A stretch of DNA of 64,000 bases from Planctomycetaceae bacterium (GCA_016794985.1 JAEUIQ010000070.1:62001-126000); one strand, 5' to 3'. Positions 8,744 through 18,664 are shown, counted from the stretch's first letter. Notes: a model not told the origin generated them from the letters alone. Numbers and translations are program-made.

Positions 8744-10789
8744 CTATCGAACCAGAAAGTCAAACCATTCTCCGTAGTGCTTACCATCCAACGTGATATC
8801 CAAGGCCACAATGCCCACCTCCGATTGTGGGATCTTCTGCGCGCGCCGCAGCTTCACTGAGAATTGCTCACGGCTATTGGCTGCGACCGAACCCACCAAC
8901 TCGTCTGGTTCGGCAATGATCCCTGGCGGTGTTTTCAAGACAATCCGATGCTGCTGAATCCGATCGCGAAAGTTGCGCACACGGATCGTCACGGTTTGCA
9001 CTTGTTCGTCGATCAATTCGACTCGATATGGGTAAGCCGAGACCCAATATGGATCGTAGAGATACTCGTAATCTTCGTCAGGTAGCAAACTGCGATAGGT
9101 TGCGATCATGTCCTTGGCCCAGGCCTGATATCTCAGCAAAAAATCGCGAGGATTCGGCATCACAAACGAATGGCTGCCAATCACGATGTCCGGATCAAGG
9201 TCGATCAGATAATTCGCGGCGTGCAGATAGCCTTCCTCGATGATGCAACTGTTCCGCGCGACCACCGCTTCATGACCGTCCTGCAAAGGATCGGCTGGAT
9301 TGCCAAACAGATTGTCTCCGGTGAACACCATTTTTTGTCCGTCAATTTCTAACCAAAGGCTACAGCCAAATTCGGTTTGACCAGGCATCCAATCCACTTG
9401 TATTTTGTAACCTTCCCATTCGACAACTTCACCATCGCGAAAGGCTTTATCAATGGGCATTCCATCAAAACCATCGCCATAAGCCGAGACCAGAGCCGCG
9501 TAGTCGTACCTCCGCGGGTTTTCGATCGGATCAACAATGCGGTCCAACGTCCACGACTGGGCCCCATAACGACTCCGCAGTAGTGGCCCTTGTAGGAAAT
9601 GGTCGCCATGCATGTGCGAGATCCAAAAAGCGTCGATCTGCTTGAGGCCCAAATGTTGTCGCATCCCCACGATCAATTGTTCCAGCGTCTCAGCCGGCAA
9701 CAAGCCACAATCCAAAATCAAGCCATGGCCGCGATCAGAGATAATGATCGCGAAGTTCCAACCCTTTTGAGAATCGCTCAATTTGTAGACATGCTCGGAA
9801 ACACGACTAAGCCCCAGCACCTCCGTCGGTTGCGAAACAGGATCCCGCTCGGCATTGGTCATCTCGAACACGGGATAGCCGCGGACGTACCGAACCCGGA
9901 ATGCTTCTAACTTTTGCTGGTACTGGGCCAGGACTTCCAACGGTTGCTCGATGGGCGGGCCATACGCGGGCAACACGCGATCGATTTGAGTTTTTTTCAA
10001 TTGTTCGACCGAACCGATTAGCGTGTCGATTCCCTTCGCAAAGCCGTAATCCCATTCGGAGTCGAACCAATTGACCATCCGCGCTCCGTCATGCACGACG
10101 CCGCCGGTAAACGCCCAGGTTTGGCCACCGATCTCACAGAAATACGTTACCCCACCGGGACTATTTCCTGGTGTCTCCAAGCAACGAATCTCCAGCCCCT
10201 CCCACCTAAGAACCTCATCATTTACCATTGGCCGATCCAAAGCAATCGGCAGGCGAGGAGGCCGCAAGTAACTGGCGCCATATACACTAAAGGCGTCACC
10301 CAAGTTGGGATGCCATTGCCGGAACTTCACGGGCTGTTCGAAAAACTCTCGTTCTTTGACTGGGCCAATGACTTTCGTGGTTGTCTGCTCGCTTTCGATC
10401 AATCCTTGACAACGTTCCCGATGATGACTGGTCAGCAACACCCAATCGATTTGTTCCACACCGATTGATCTCGCCTTGGCCACGATGGCCCCGTCACCGA
10501 AGTCGATCACAATCCCCTTGGCTCCACTCCGGATCAAATAGCTGTTGCAGGTGTTCTCCCAACGGTGAACTTCAGTGGTTTCATCGGACCACAACAACTG
10601 CATGTCCTCGACGCCACTCATGGTACTGGATCGCTCCTCAGACCAATTCTGATCGGCGAAGCACACCACGCACATTGGCCCCGACAAGCCGGGTAGTGCG
10701 AACCATGTCAATGTGGCAATCATCCAGCGAATCAGTAGATCGCCGCAAAGTCTCTTCTTGAACCAGTAATCCAGGCATTCCCGAGGCAT
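8744..10789 (-). CDS. Exported protein with two metallo-beta-lactamase-fold domains
   Basis: About 681 residues from the ATG at 10789, which has AGGAG eight bases upstream. The N-terminus has a hydrophobic stretch (IRWMIATLTWFALPGLSG) that looks like a signal peptide. Two MBL folds follow. The first (about 70-310) has LLTSHHRERCQGL where the HxHxDH signature should be, so its metal site is incomplete. The second (about 325-560) has the canonical WISHMHGDHFLQG, a later VFTGDNLFG and GSHSF, and should bind two metals. The last 100 residues form a beta-rich domain (QTVTIRVRNFRDR ... FSVKLRRAQ). Related two-domain MBL proteins occur in planctomycetes; the substrate is unknown. Confidence 0.82.
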   Translation of the reverse strand: MPRECLDYWFKKRLCGDLLIRWMIATLTWFALPGLSGPMCVVCFADQNWSEERSSTMSGVEDMQLLWSDETTEVHRWENTCNSYLIRSGAKGIVIDFGDGAIVAKARSIGVEQIDWVLLTSHHRERCQGLIESEQTTTKVIGPVKEREFFEQPVKFRQWHPNLGDAFSVYGASYLRPPRLPIALDRPMVNDEVLRWEGLEIRCLETPGNSPGGVTYFCEIGGQTWAFTGGVVHDGARMVNWFDSEWDYGFAKGIDTLIGSVEQLKKTQIDRVLPAYGPPIEQPLEVLAQYQQKLEAFRVRYVRGYPVFEMTNAERDPVSQPTEVLGLSRVSEHVYKLSDSQKGWNFAIIISDRGHGLILDCGLLPAETLEQLIVGMRQHLGLKQIDAFWISHMHGDHFLQGPLLRSRYGAQSWTLDRIVDPIENPRRYDYAALVSAYGDGFDGMPIDKAFRDGEVVEWEGYKIQVDWMPGQTEFGCSLWLEIDGQKMVFTGDNLFGNPADPLQDGHEAVVARNSCIIEEGYLHAANYLIDLDPDIVIGSHSFVMPNPRDFLLRYQAWAKDMIATYRSLLPDEDYEYLYDPYWVSAYPYRVELIDEQVQTVTIRVRNFRDRIQQHRIVLKTPPGIIAEPDELVGSVAANSREQFSVKLRRAQKIPQSEVGIVALDITLDGKHYGEWFDFLVR

Positions 10790-11010
10790 TATCAAGCTCC
10801 TCTACAAGAACCAACCATATTTGGCGACGATCCGTGCGACACCAAGCGACATCACATCGTTTTGCCGCAGGTCCATCTTAACCCACGTCACGGACTGCGT
10901 CTGCTCGATACCTAACAGACGTCCGTGTACAATCTGTGGGAAATCGCGGGTTCCACTTGCTTGGCATAAGGCGTTCAAAATCAAACGTTTCACATCGTCG
11001 GACCTTGATC

Positions 11011-11506
11011 ATGCGTTTCTCTTTACGAAGCTTGATTGTGGCAAGCCTGTTGGTCGCGGGCGCTTTGTTGGCTACCGGGTCGTTTTACGGTCTTGAACAG
11101 GAGCGTCGTCGACTGGCAAAAATCAGCAGTGAATTGTCCCAGCTAGAACCGTCACTGTTAGTCGACTTTCCACAGCGTCACCAAGCGGTACCCAAATGAC
11201 CTGGAAGATGCCTACCAAGCGATCAGAAATAAGACCCCACATCCGGACCAAGGGGTTGAACTTTTTAATTTGGTGCTCCAATTAAAATCCACGTCACCGG
11301 TCGAAGCAAATACGGAAGAGAATCCAGCGACTAGCAACACCCAGCAATTGGCGCCAGCAATCGAGTTCACTTCGAGAATTGAAAGCGAGGGCCCCCTCGT
11401 TGTTCCGGCAACCGATGTCGATCTATTCTACATCCTGGGTTCGCCATTCGAACTTAGTTATCTCGGAGATGGGAATTACGCGGTTGAAATGCGAAAAGCA
11501 AATTGA
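11011..11506 (+). pseudogene. Deleted third copy of the A/B membrane-protein cassette
   Basis: Bases 11011-11187 match the start of the gene at 16783 almost exactly (MRFSLRSLIVASLLVAG...), and bases 11189-11506 match the last third of the gene at 17594. About 1,285 bases (equivalent to 16960-18244) are missing, which joins the 5' end of the first gene to the 3' end of the second out of frame; the first part stops at 11199. The upstream region from about 10894 is also shared with 16665-16782, so promoter and start were duplicated together. Sequence divergence is low, so the duplication and deletion are recent. Confidence 0.85.
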
Positions 11507-11852
11507 TTCGAGTCGGCAATCCCCAAACGTGACTGGTGGAAGATTCGAATTGCAAAGCGCAGGCCAACCAGTAATCCTATGAAATCGACAGTTCAACGAA
11601 GATTATTGGTAGCCGTTCACGAACCGTAGGGAGCATGGAGCAAGTCGCCTTTTAAAAAATAAGCTGATAAGCTGAATCGGGCAAATCGCTCTCCGACAAC
11701 AAAGGGTCTCCGAACGAGAGCAGAACGACTTGTGGAATTCACCAGCCCACAATTCGGTTGACAATCTCGTGAACGGTTACACTTGAAATCGACGAACCAA
11801 ACCATCCGCTCGTCCAGTGGGAACGCAAGTCTGCCAGCGGAACGTCTTCGCG
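11507..11852. other. Non-coding stretch with a distant inverted repeat
   Basis: No convincing gene. A 14-base inverted repeat (GTAGCCGTTCACGA at 11609-11622 and TCGTGAACGGTTAC at 11767-11780, one mismatch) brackets about 170 bases and may mark a small non-autonomous element. Confidence 0.4.
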
Positions 11853-12007
11853 CATACTTCGCCAAATCGCTTCAAGAAACCTACATTTGGCGAAGTATAG
11901 AACGAAGAAACCTTGAAAACCCAGGGCTTTGAGGTATACTTCGCTGAACGGCGGAATCCTATACTCTGCCAAATCGCGTCTACAAACCCCACATTTGGCG
12001 AAGTATG
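11853..12007. promoter_or_regulatory. Two inverted repeats of TACTTCGCCAAAT upstream of and overlapping the ATPase start
   Basis: Inverted repeat 1 has arms CATACTTCGCCAAAT (11853-11867) and ATTTGGCGAAGTATA (11885-11899). Inverted repeat 2 has arms ATACTCTGCCAAAT (11961-11974) and ATTTGGCGAAGTATG (11993-12007), and its right arm contains the ATG start of the ATPase gene. A further half-site TATACTTCGC lies at 11934-11943. Spacers are 17-18 bases. The position suggests autoregulation or a target recognised by the adjacent ATPase; that is inference. Confidence 0.7.
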
Positions 12008-13462
12008 CGAGACACCACCTGGCCTGAAGTTATCATCGGACGACAAGCCGAACGTCGCGAACTGGACCATTTGCTCCAATCAAAATCCAGTGAACTGTTG
12101 GCCGTCTATGGTCGGAGACGAGTTGGAAAAACGTTCCTGATTCGCCAACATTACCGACAACAAATGACTTTTGAAGCCAGTGGTATCCACGGAGTGTCAC
12201 TCCGGCAACAACTCGAGAGCTTTGGAATTGGCCTAGAAAAATGGTTTCCTCAATCACGTCGTGGTATCCCAGCAAGTTGGATGGAGGCGTTCCATTGGTT
12301 GCAGACTAATTTGGAAGCGTCGAATCGCCGCAAAACAAAACAAGTTTTGTTTTTTGATGAGTTTCCGTGGTTCGCTTCCCAAAGGTCAGGATTTTTATCA
12401 GCCTTCGAATGGTTTTGGAACAGTTTCGCATCGCGACGCCCGGATTTGATCGTCGTCATCTGCGGCTCTGCAGCCGCCTGGATGATTCGAAAAGTGATTC
12501 AATCGAGAGGAGGACTGCATAACCGAGTGACTCAGCGACTTAGACTGCTGCCGTTCTCTTTGAAGGAAACGAAGGAATACTTGGCGCATCGAAGAGTGAT
12601 TCTGGACCCGTTTCAAATCGCTCAGGTCTATATGGGAATAGGCGGCATTCCGCACTATCTGAACTTGGTTCGCCCCGGCATGTCGGCTGCTCAGATTTTG
12701 CAGCAGACATGCCTTGCCAAAACGGCCCCGCTACGAGATGAATATCAGCATCTCTACGCGGCATTATTCAACAACTATCACTTACACGAAGCGATCGTCG
12801 CAACATTGGCAAAATCCCAAACCGGACTGAGCCGAGAAAAATTGCTGCTGCAAGCAAAGCTGAACAGCGGTGGAGGAGTCAGTACGGCACTTGAGGAGTT
12901 GATTGCGGCTGGCTTTGTTTCCGCGATGCCCGCATTTGGGAACCGGGCCAAAGAGACGACATATTATCTATCGGATGAATTCTCCCACTTCTATTGGACA
13001 TGGATGGTTCAATCTCGTAATGGACTCAGTTGGGCCGACGTGTCCAATAGCCGACGCTGGGCTTCGTGGTGCGGTTACGCCTTCGAATCACTATGCAGAA
13101 AACACATTAATGCAATCAAAATCGCCTTGGGAATTAGTGCCGTCGAAACCAGTGTTTCGGCATGGCGTTATCAACCATCGCAACACTCCGATGACGAGGG
13201 GACTCAAATCGATTTGCTCATCGATCGAGCGGATCGGTGTATCCACCTGTGCGAAATGAAGTTCTCACAGAATCCCTTTATCGTCGATAAGCGAGGGTTC
13301 TCGGACTTGGCGCGAAAGCAACGAGTTTTCCAACTTCGCACCGCCAGCAAGAAAACCCTGTTTCTCACCATGATCACCGCTAATGGCCTCAAGCCTTCAA
13401 GTTATTCCGAGCAGATCCCGTGTCAAATCGAACTAACAGACTTGTTTCAAACAAATGGCTAG
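12005..13462 (+). CDS. Archaeal-type STAND ATPase with DUF234 nuclease-like C-terminus
   Basis: 485 residues. The N-terminal ATPase (PF01637-like) has GRQAERREL, a P-loop reading YGRRRVGKTFLIRQ, Walker B VLFFDEFPW and the sensor VVICGSAAAWM. A winged-helix segment follows (about 250-315: GLSREKLLLQAKLNSGGGV). The C-terminal DUF234 domain has GTQIDLLID...CEMKFS, the Asp and Glu-X-Lys of a PD-(D/E)XK nuclease fold. Full length for this family, which is widespread in archaea and patchy in bacteria and often assigned to mobile or conflict systems. No obvious ribosome-binding site: the start lies inside an inverted-repeat arm. Its isolated position between repeats suggests acquisition by transfer. 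Confidence 0.88.
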   Translation: MRDTTWPEVIIGRQAERRELDHLLQSKSSELLAVYGRRRVGKTFLIRQHYRQQMTFEASGIHGVSLRQQLESFGIGLEKWFPQSRRGIPASWMEAFHWLQTNLEASNRRKTKQVLFFDEFPWFASQRSGFLSAFEWFWNSFASRRPDLIVVICGSAAAWMIRKVIQSRGGLHNRVTQRLRLLPFSLKETKEYLAHRRVILDPFQIAQVYMGIGGIPHYLNLVRPGMSAAQILQQTCLAKTAPLRDEYQHLYAALFNNYHLHEAIVATLAKSQTGLSREKLLLQAKLNSGGGVSTALEELIAAGFVSAMPAFGNRAKETTYYLSDEFSHFYWTWMVQSRNGLSWADVSNSRRWASWCGYAFESLCRKHINAIKIALGISAVETSVSAWRYQPSQHSDDEGTQIDLLIDRADRCIHLCEMKFSQNPFIVDKRGFSDLARKQRVFQLRTASKKTLFLTMITANGLKPSSYSEQIPCQIELTDLFQTNG

Positions 13463-13506
13463 TTCAGGCAATTCGCGAAACATCCGCTCACACATCAGTC
13501 AAGGCA

Positions 13507-14643
13507 ATGACAATGCGAAGTAAACCAGCGATCAACTCCATCTTAAGAAACTATTTGCTGGTTGGCATCGTGCTGGCCGGTTCTTTTGGGTGGCAATGTG
13601 CCAACGCCCAAAATCCCTCGTCACAGGAAATCGTAATCCCTGCTGCTCAGGCACCGGTGAAACCCGTCTCCGACGTTCCGAATCTAGTCCAGCGAATTTG
13701 CTTCGGCTCTTGTGCGAACCAAAACGAACCGCAACCAATCCTGCGCGTCATTGTCAAACGCCAACCCGATTTATTCATTTACTTAGGCGACAATATCTAG
13801 GGCGACACCGAGGACATGGAGGTTTTACGGGCGAAGTACGAAAAGCTGGGACTCAAACCCGAGTTTCAAGCCCTGCGTGCCACCGTCCCCACCATCGCGA
13901 CATGGGACGACCACGATTACGGGGCCAACGATGCGGGCAAAGATTATCGCCCAGCAACCGAGTCTCGCGAGATCTTCTTCGACTTTTGGCGAGAACCCCT
14001 GGATAGCCCCCGACGGCAGCATCCCGGCATCTATCATTCGCAGCGATTCTCCGATGGCAAACGAACCCTGCAAGTGATCCTGCTCGATACCCGCAGCTTC
14101 CGCGACCCATTGGCCCACAACAAACTCCGATCATGGAAGAACGATTACCATCCCGATCCGAACCCCAACAAGACGCTGCTTGGCACCGAGCAATGGAAAT
14201 GGCTCGCCGATCAGCTTCGCCAACCAGCCGACGTGTGGATTATCGCCTCAAGCATCCAATTCAGCCATCAATACAACGGCTGAGAGTCTTGGATGAATCT
14301 GCCCAGCGAACTCCTTAAAATGACACAAGTAATCAAGGATACGCAAGCGAATCGGGTGTTGTTTATTTCTGGCGATGTCCATTGGGGCGAGTTATCAAAA
14401 TTGCCCGTTCCCAATCTTTATCCATTAAATGATGACACCTCGAGCGGCCTGACCGAGACGTGGCCGTCCGTCGAAGAGAACCAAAACCGAATCGGCGAGG
14501 TTGTCCGAGAAAACAACTTAGGTATGATCGAAATCGATTGGGAGGCGGAAGATCCCGAACTTCATCTACAATTGATTGACATCACGGGTAAACTGCGAGT
14601 GTCGCAGCGAGTTCGTTTAAGCGAACTTCAGCCAAGCCGATGA
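13507..14643 (+). pseudogene. PhoD-like alkaline phosphatase with two in-frame nonsense codons
   Basis: One continuous frame of about 378 codons reads through a full PhoD-type metallophosphatase but for two stops: TAG at 13798-13800, where the conserved YLGDNIYGDT motif needs Tyr, and TGA at 14281-14283, in the sequence NG-stop-ESW where Trp is expected. A signal peptide (LLVGIVLAGSFGWQCANA) begins the protein. Downstream motifs are intact: FGSCANQ, TWDDHDYGAND, IIASSIQFS and FISGDVHWGEL. Each stop is one base from the expected codon and there is no frameshift, so inactivation is recent. Recoding of two different stops in one gene is unlikely. Confidence 0.85.
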
Positions 14644-14671
14644 TCGTTCGTGCAAAAGGGTACTCCGAGGT

Positions 14672-15487
14672 ATGAATTTTTCCTTACGTAGTCTCATTGC
14701 AATTGTGTTGCTGATCGCGTTCGCCTTGATGACCCTGAATGGCTATTTGGCTGCTGGCCGAATTGCGCGTCAAATCCATCCGCTCCGATATCAGATTGGA
14801 ATGCTGGAGCGAGAATTGGGCGAAAATGATTCTAAGCGACGCCAGATCTTGCTCCATGCGTTGGAAGAACGTGAATCATTCCACGCAATTTACGAAGAGG
14901 TACTGGCACAATACCCAACCATACGCGATCGAAACCATCAAATGGTACCCCGTCCTGTGGATATCTTTTCGATCAAACGGATGCCTGCTCCGGGGATGCT
15001 TCCATCGAACTTTATCATTGAGTACAAATTGGTTGTGCCGGTCGAGCGTCCCGTTTGGGTTCGTTTCGGTGTTCATACCGTGATACCAGAAACACCGAAC
15101 AGCACTTTTTTCGACCAACACATGGATTGGCGCCAATCACCTTCTCTGACCAATTCAAAACTATTCGAGCAACAGATTCTTCCGGGCGAACATTTGCTTA
15201 CCATTCGCGAAGATGACCATCCGGGACGTCGCGAAATTTCCATTGCGTTAGACGGAAAGCTAATTTTTGAAACGCAATATTCGGATGCCGCCTCGAATCC
15301 GATTCGAAACTACAACAGCGGGATTTCGCAAAGTGACTTCCCACGACAGAAGCCGCTGCCGCACTTATTGACGTCGCCGATTTCAACAAACACCCCAAAT
15401 TTTTCGACCACGAAGGAAGCCTATACGATCTGGCTCAGTGACGATTCGGATCAACTGAAGTCTTCGGGGGGCAATCGCCATGAATGA
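14672..15487 (+). CDS. Cassette 1, gene A: hypothetical membrane-anchored protein
   Basis: 271 residues. An N-terminal helix (MNFSLRSLIAIVLLIAFALM) is followed by a coiled-coil-like stretch (residues about 30-75), then a beta-rich extracytoplasmic domain. It is a diverged paralogue of the gene at 16783: both keep VVPVERPVWVRFGVH or its equivalent, LPPGE/LPGEHLLTIRE, and TYxIWLSxDSDQ near the end. GAGG lies just before the ATG at 14672. It overlaps gene B by eight bases, the same overlap as in cassette 2. Unknown function. Confidence 0.78.
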   Translation: MNFSLRSLIAIVLLIAFALMTLNGYLAAGRIARQIHPLRYQIGMLERELGENDSKRRQILLHALEERESFHAIYEEVLAQYPTIRDRNHQMVPRPVDIFSIKRMPAPGMLPSNFIIEYKLVVPVERPVWVRFGVHTVIPETPNSTFFDQHMDWRQSPSLTNSKLFEQQILPGEHLLTIREDDHPGRREISIALDGKLIFETQYSDAASNPIRNYNSGISQSDFPRQKPLPHLLTSPISTNTPNFSTTKEAYTIWLSDDSDQLKSSGGNRHE

Positions 15488-16526
15488 CAGCTCTAATTTG
15501 GGTGGCTGTTCATCGGATAACTGCCCAGACCCCGAAGCGACCAGTCAGAGCTGGAGTTCGCTCCGCGAGAATAACTCGACCGCAGAGCGATCCATGGCAA
15601 TGACCGGTGCCTCTGGGAATTGCTCGCGACTCCGCATGCTTAAACTGTCCATCAGTGGATTGGGGATCTGGGTCTTGGGTTTTCTTGTATTACTGTCCGT
15701 CTATTTCTACACCTATCATCGAGCCAGTTCGGCTGAACTTGCACGAACCGAGAAGCAGCTTAAGGAGCTTACCGAACTTTCAGAACGGATTGCCAATTCG
15801 AAAAGGAGATACCGGCACGAAAAACAGGTAGTTAACGACATCCTTCGTTCGTGCCGTAGCCTCCGCGATCTTCCAATCATCAGCCACAATCGTGTGATCA
15901 TCTCTCAGCACCAGTCGATCTTGCACGCGGAAAAAAACATCATTTCTGGAGATTATGACGAATACTTGATATTTGTGCCGACTGGAAAACACTCCCTAAT
16001 CGTCAATGCTCAGTGGAGAAATGCAGACACAGCAAACAACATGGAAATGCCGGTACAGCAACTGTGGGAAATACCGTTTCAAGAAAACAGCCGCTTCATG
16101 CTACAGATTGAAGATTCGCCGAATTTTCAGCACATACGCTGGCTACTAGATTCGGATAATCCCGCCTTCCCGTCTCGGTTAGGAGTCGTCAGCGAAGGAC
16201 ATAGGTTTGAGGCGACAATTCACTTCCCGAAAACTGGCGTCATGCATCCCAACGAAATCTACGAGGATCACATGCGTAGCGGGTCGTCGGAACAATTCCT
16301 CGTCGGCATCCCCGTCTTGCGGCGGTCATACAAGAGTGTAAACCAAATTGGCAACGTCACGCTTCAACTAGAATTTCGAATCGTCAGCGACGGACCTGTG
16401 ATCATCCCTGCCACCGACTACTTCAAATGGTTCGGACCAAAACGATACTTGGATCGCGGACAGTATGCTTTAGAAGGTAACGAAGTCCCGTACACGCTAC
16501 CTGGTGTACACGGCGACGAAGACTAA
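15480..16526 (+). CDS. Cassette 1, gene B: hypothetical membrane-anchored protein
   Basis: 348 residues. After a 55-residue polar N-terminus comes a membrane helix (ISGLGIWVLGFLVLLSVYFY), a coiled coil (ELARTEKQLKELTELSERI) and a beta-rich domain that ends with VSDGPVIIPATDYFKWFG. The paralogue at 17594 has the matching SEGPLVVPATDVDLFYILG. The start overlaps the stop of gene A by eight bases, which points to coupled translation and a joint role for A and B. Function unknown. Confidence 0.78.
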   Translation: MNDSSNLGGCSSDNCPDPEATSQSWSSLRENNSTAERSMAMTGASGNCSRLRMLKLSISGLGIWVLGFLVLLSVYFYTYHRASSAELARTEKQLKELTELSERIANSKRRYRHEKQVVNDILRSCRSLRDLPIISHNRVIISQHQSILHAEKNIISGDYDEYLIFVPTGKHSLIVNAQWRNADTANNMEMPVQQLWEIPFQENSRFMLQIEDSPNFQHIRWLLDSDNPAFPSRLGVVSEGHRFEATIHFPKTGVMHPNEIYEDHMRSGSSEQFLVGIPVLRRSYKSVNQIGNVTLQLEFRIVSDGPVIIPATDYFKWFGPKRYLDRGQYALEGNEVPYTLPGVHGDED

Positions 16527-16782
16527 CTCGGTGGTCTTCCATTCCCAGCTTTTTTTGTGCGACCTCGTATGGTGTAAATGGAAACGTTCTTTCCCGCGAC
16601 ATGGATGAGCAGAAGGGATTTTCGGCAAAGACCAATTTTGTGATTTATATTACGGCACCGCCCGGACTGCGCCTGCTCGATACCTAACAAACGTCCGTGT
16701 ACAATCTTTGGGAAATCGCGGGTTCCACTTGCTTGGCATAAGGCGTTCAAAATCAAACGTTTCACATCGACGGACCTTGATC

Positions 16783-17601
16783 ATGCGTTTTTCTTTACGA
16801 AGCTTGATTGTGGCAAGCCTGTTGGTCGCGGGCGTTTTGTTGGCTACCGGGTCGTTTTACGGTCTTGAACAGGAGCGTCGTCGACTGGCAAAAATCAGCA
16901 GTGAATTGTCCCAGCTAGAACCGTCACTGTTAGTCGACTTTCCACAGCGTCACCAAGCGCTGGTTCATTCGCTGCACAATTTTTCGTCATTGCGTTCGCT
17001 CCGTGAACAGGCAACTTCTCACGTGGAAAGCATTCGAAACCGATACAGCGGTATCGAACGCCGCGGGCCTGATGTTTTGACCATACGGACAATCCCTGGA
17101 CTTCGAGGTGCACAAGTCCTTTCAAGCCATGAATTCAAGTTGTTCGTTCCAGAATCTCGACCCGTTTGGCTGAAGTTTGGCGTTCATCCAACAGAGTCCG
17201 TCAAAGGCTTGAGTAACCCCGGCGACGAGTATACGGATTGGCTGACGTCGTCCGTGCTTTCTAAGTCCGGCCCAATTCAATTTCAACTGCCGCCGGGCGA
17301 ATTGTTGCTGACAACTGAAGAACGGCTGGATAAAAACATGCGAGTGATCTCGATCAGTGTCGATCAGAACGTTGTGTTTGAGACTCAATACGTGCCACGC
17401 GCGCCCAACGTATCGACCTCCACACTTTCGGCCTCGAGCCAAGTCGATTTTGAACCGGAAGAAAAGCTACCATGGTTGTTGACTTGCGAAATCGCGACCA
17501 ATCTCAGTACCTCGACAGCGCCAAATGCGGATTCTTATTCGATTTGGCTGAGTGGCCAACCCAGTCAATTTGAGGTGGTGAAACGAGTAGACAATGAGTG
17601 A
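16783..17601 (+). CDS. Cassette 2, gene A: hypothetical membrane-anchored protein
   Basis: About 272 residues starting MRFSLRSLIVASLLVAG, a start shared with many planctomycete membrane proteins; an in-frame extension to 16708 is less likely. N-terminal helix, coiled coil (QERRRLAKISSELSQLE), then a beta-rich domain with SRPVWLKFGVH and LPPGELLLTTEER. Its promoter region and first 59 codons are repeated at 10894-11187 in the deleted third copy. It overlaps the following gene by eight bases. Confidence 0.78.
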   Translation: MRFSLRSLIVASLLVAGVLLATGSFYGLEQERRRLAKISSELSQLEPSLLVDFPQRHQALVHSLHNFSSLRSLREQATSHVESIRNRYSGIERRGPDVLTIRTIPGLRGAQVLSSHEFKLFVPESRPVWLKFGVHPTESVKGLSNPGDEYTDWLTSSVLSKSGPIQFQLPPGELLLTTEERLDKNMRVISISVDQNVVFETQYVPRAPNVSTSTLSASSQVDFEPEEKLPWLLTCEIATNLSTSTAPNADSYSIWLSGQPSQFEVVKRVDNE

Positions 17602-18562
17602 AGATGAAAAGAACGACGAAATGGCGTTATCCCTAAAACCACGCGACCGCCAAACGCCCGGATGGAACGCTCGACGTCTCGCGAGTTTGGCCGTTAGCTG
17701 TGTGCTATTCGTTAGTTTGCTCCTGCTCTCCAGAGATTTTTCAAACCAACGTCGCGACTTGCAAATGGAGATTGCTGCGAAGGAAACGCGATTGACACAA
17801 CTGAAACGTCTTCAAGAACAGTTGGAAAGTTCGCGACAGACCGTGGCCTATGACCGCCAGGTGATCACCGACTTCTTACGACTATGCCGAGACGCCAAAG
17901 ACCTTCCCTCTTGGACCTGCGACCGGATATTGGCATCGAACAATGGGTTTGAAAACCTGTGTCTTTATGTGCCGGACGGGCGGCATTCGTTGGTCATAAC
18001 GGCCCGTTGGAACTTCACTGATAATCCGGAACTAAACAAGTCTGAAAATACAAAAACATGGCGAATTCCGTTACTGCCGAAAAGTGGCTATTGGTGGCAA
18101 ATCCTGAGTGAACAGGAATCGGAATCGGTTGGGTGGGTCCTAACCAGCAATCACCCAGATTTTCACACACAGACCGCAACGCTCCCCGTAACAGGTTTTG
18201 ACGGAAGCGGGATGTCACAGCGTTCCAACAACAAGGTTATTAGCTACCCAAATGAGCTGGAAGATGCCTACCAAGCGATCAGAAATAAGGCCCCACATCC
18301 GGACCAAGGGGTTGAAGTTTTCAATTTGGTACTCCATGGAAATTCGACGTTACCGGTCGAAGCTAATACGGGCGAGAATCCAGCGACTAGCAACACCCAG
18401 CAATTGGCGACAGCAATCGAGTTCACTTCGAGAATTGAAAGCGAGGGCCCCCTCGTAGTTCCGGCAACCGATGTCGATTTATTCTACATCCTGGGTTCGC
18501 CATTCGAACTTAATTATCTCGGAGATGGGAAATACGCGATTGAAATGCGAAAAGCAAATTGA
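17594..18562 (+). CDS. Cassette 2, gene B: hypothetical membrane-anchored protein
   Basis: 322 residues with a membrane helix at about 30-48 (LASLAVSCVLFVSLLLLS), a coiled coil (QMEIAAKETRLTQLKRLQEQ) and a beta-rich domain. Clear paralogue of the gene at 15480, with the same spacing to its partner. The final third is repeated at 11189-11506. No known domain recognised. The A/B pairing kept through duplication suggests that the two products form a complex in the cell envelope; this is inference. Confidence 0.78.
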   Translation: MSEDEKNDEMALSLKPRDRQTPGWNARRLASLAVSCVLFVSLLLLSRDFSNQRRDLQMEIAAKETRLTQLKRLQEQLESSRQTVAYDRQVITDFLRLCRDAKDLPSWTCDRILASNNGFENLCLYVPDGRHSLVITARWNFTDNPELNKSENTKTWRIPLLPKSGYWWQILSEQESESVGWVLTSNHPDFHTQTATLPVTGFDGSGMSQRSNNKVISYPNELEDAYQAIRNKAPHPDQGVEVFNLVLHGNSTLPVEANTGENPATSNTQQLATAIEFTSRIESEGPLVVPATDVDLFYILGSPFELNYLGDGKYAIEMRKAN

Positions 18563-18664
18563 TTCGAGTCGGTTTTCACCGCGCATCGATCGTACAACCC
18601 CAATCGTATTCGAAGCTCTTCAACAACGAGATACGACTTGCTTAAATCCTTCAGTGGCATTTCT

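Noticed and set aside
13507..14643. Selenocysteine or programmed readthrough in the PhoD-like gene
   Set aside because: The TGA stands for a conserved Trp, not Cys, and there is a TAG as well; simple nonsense mutation is the better explanation.
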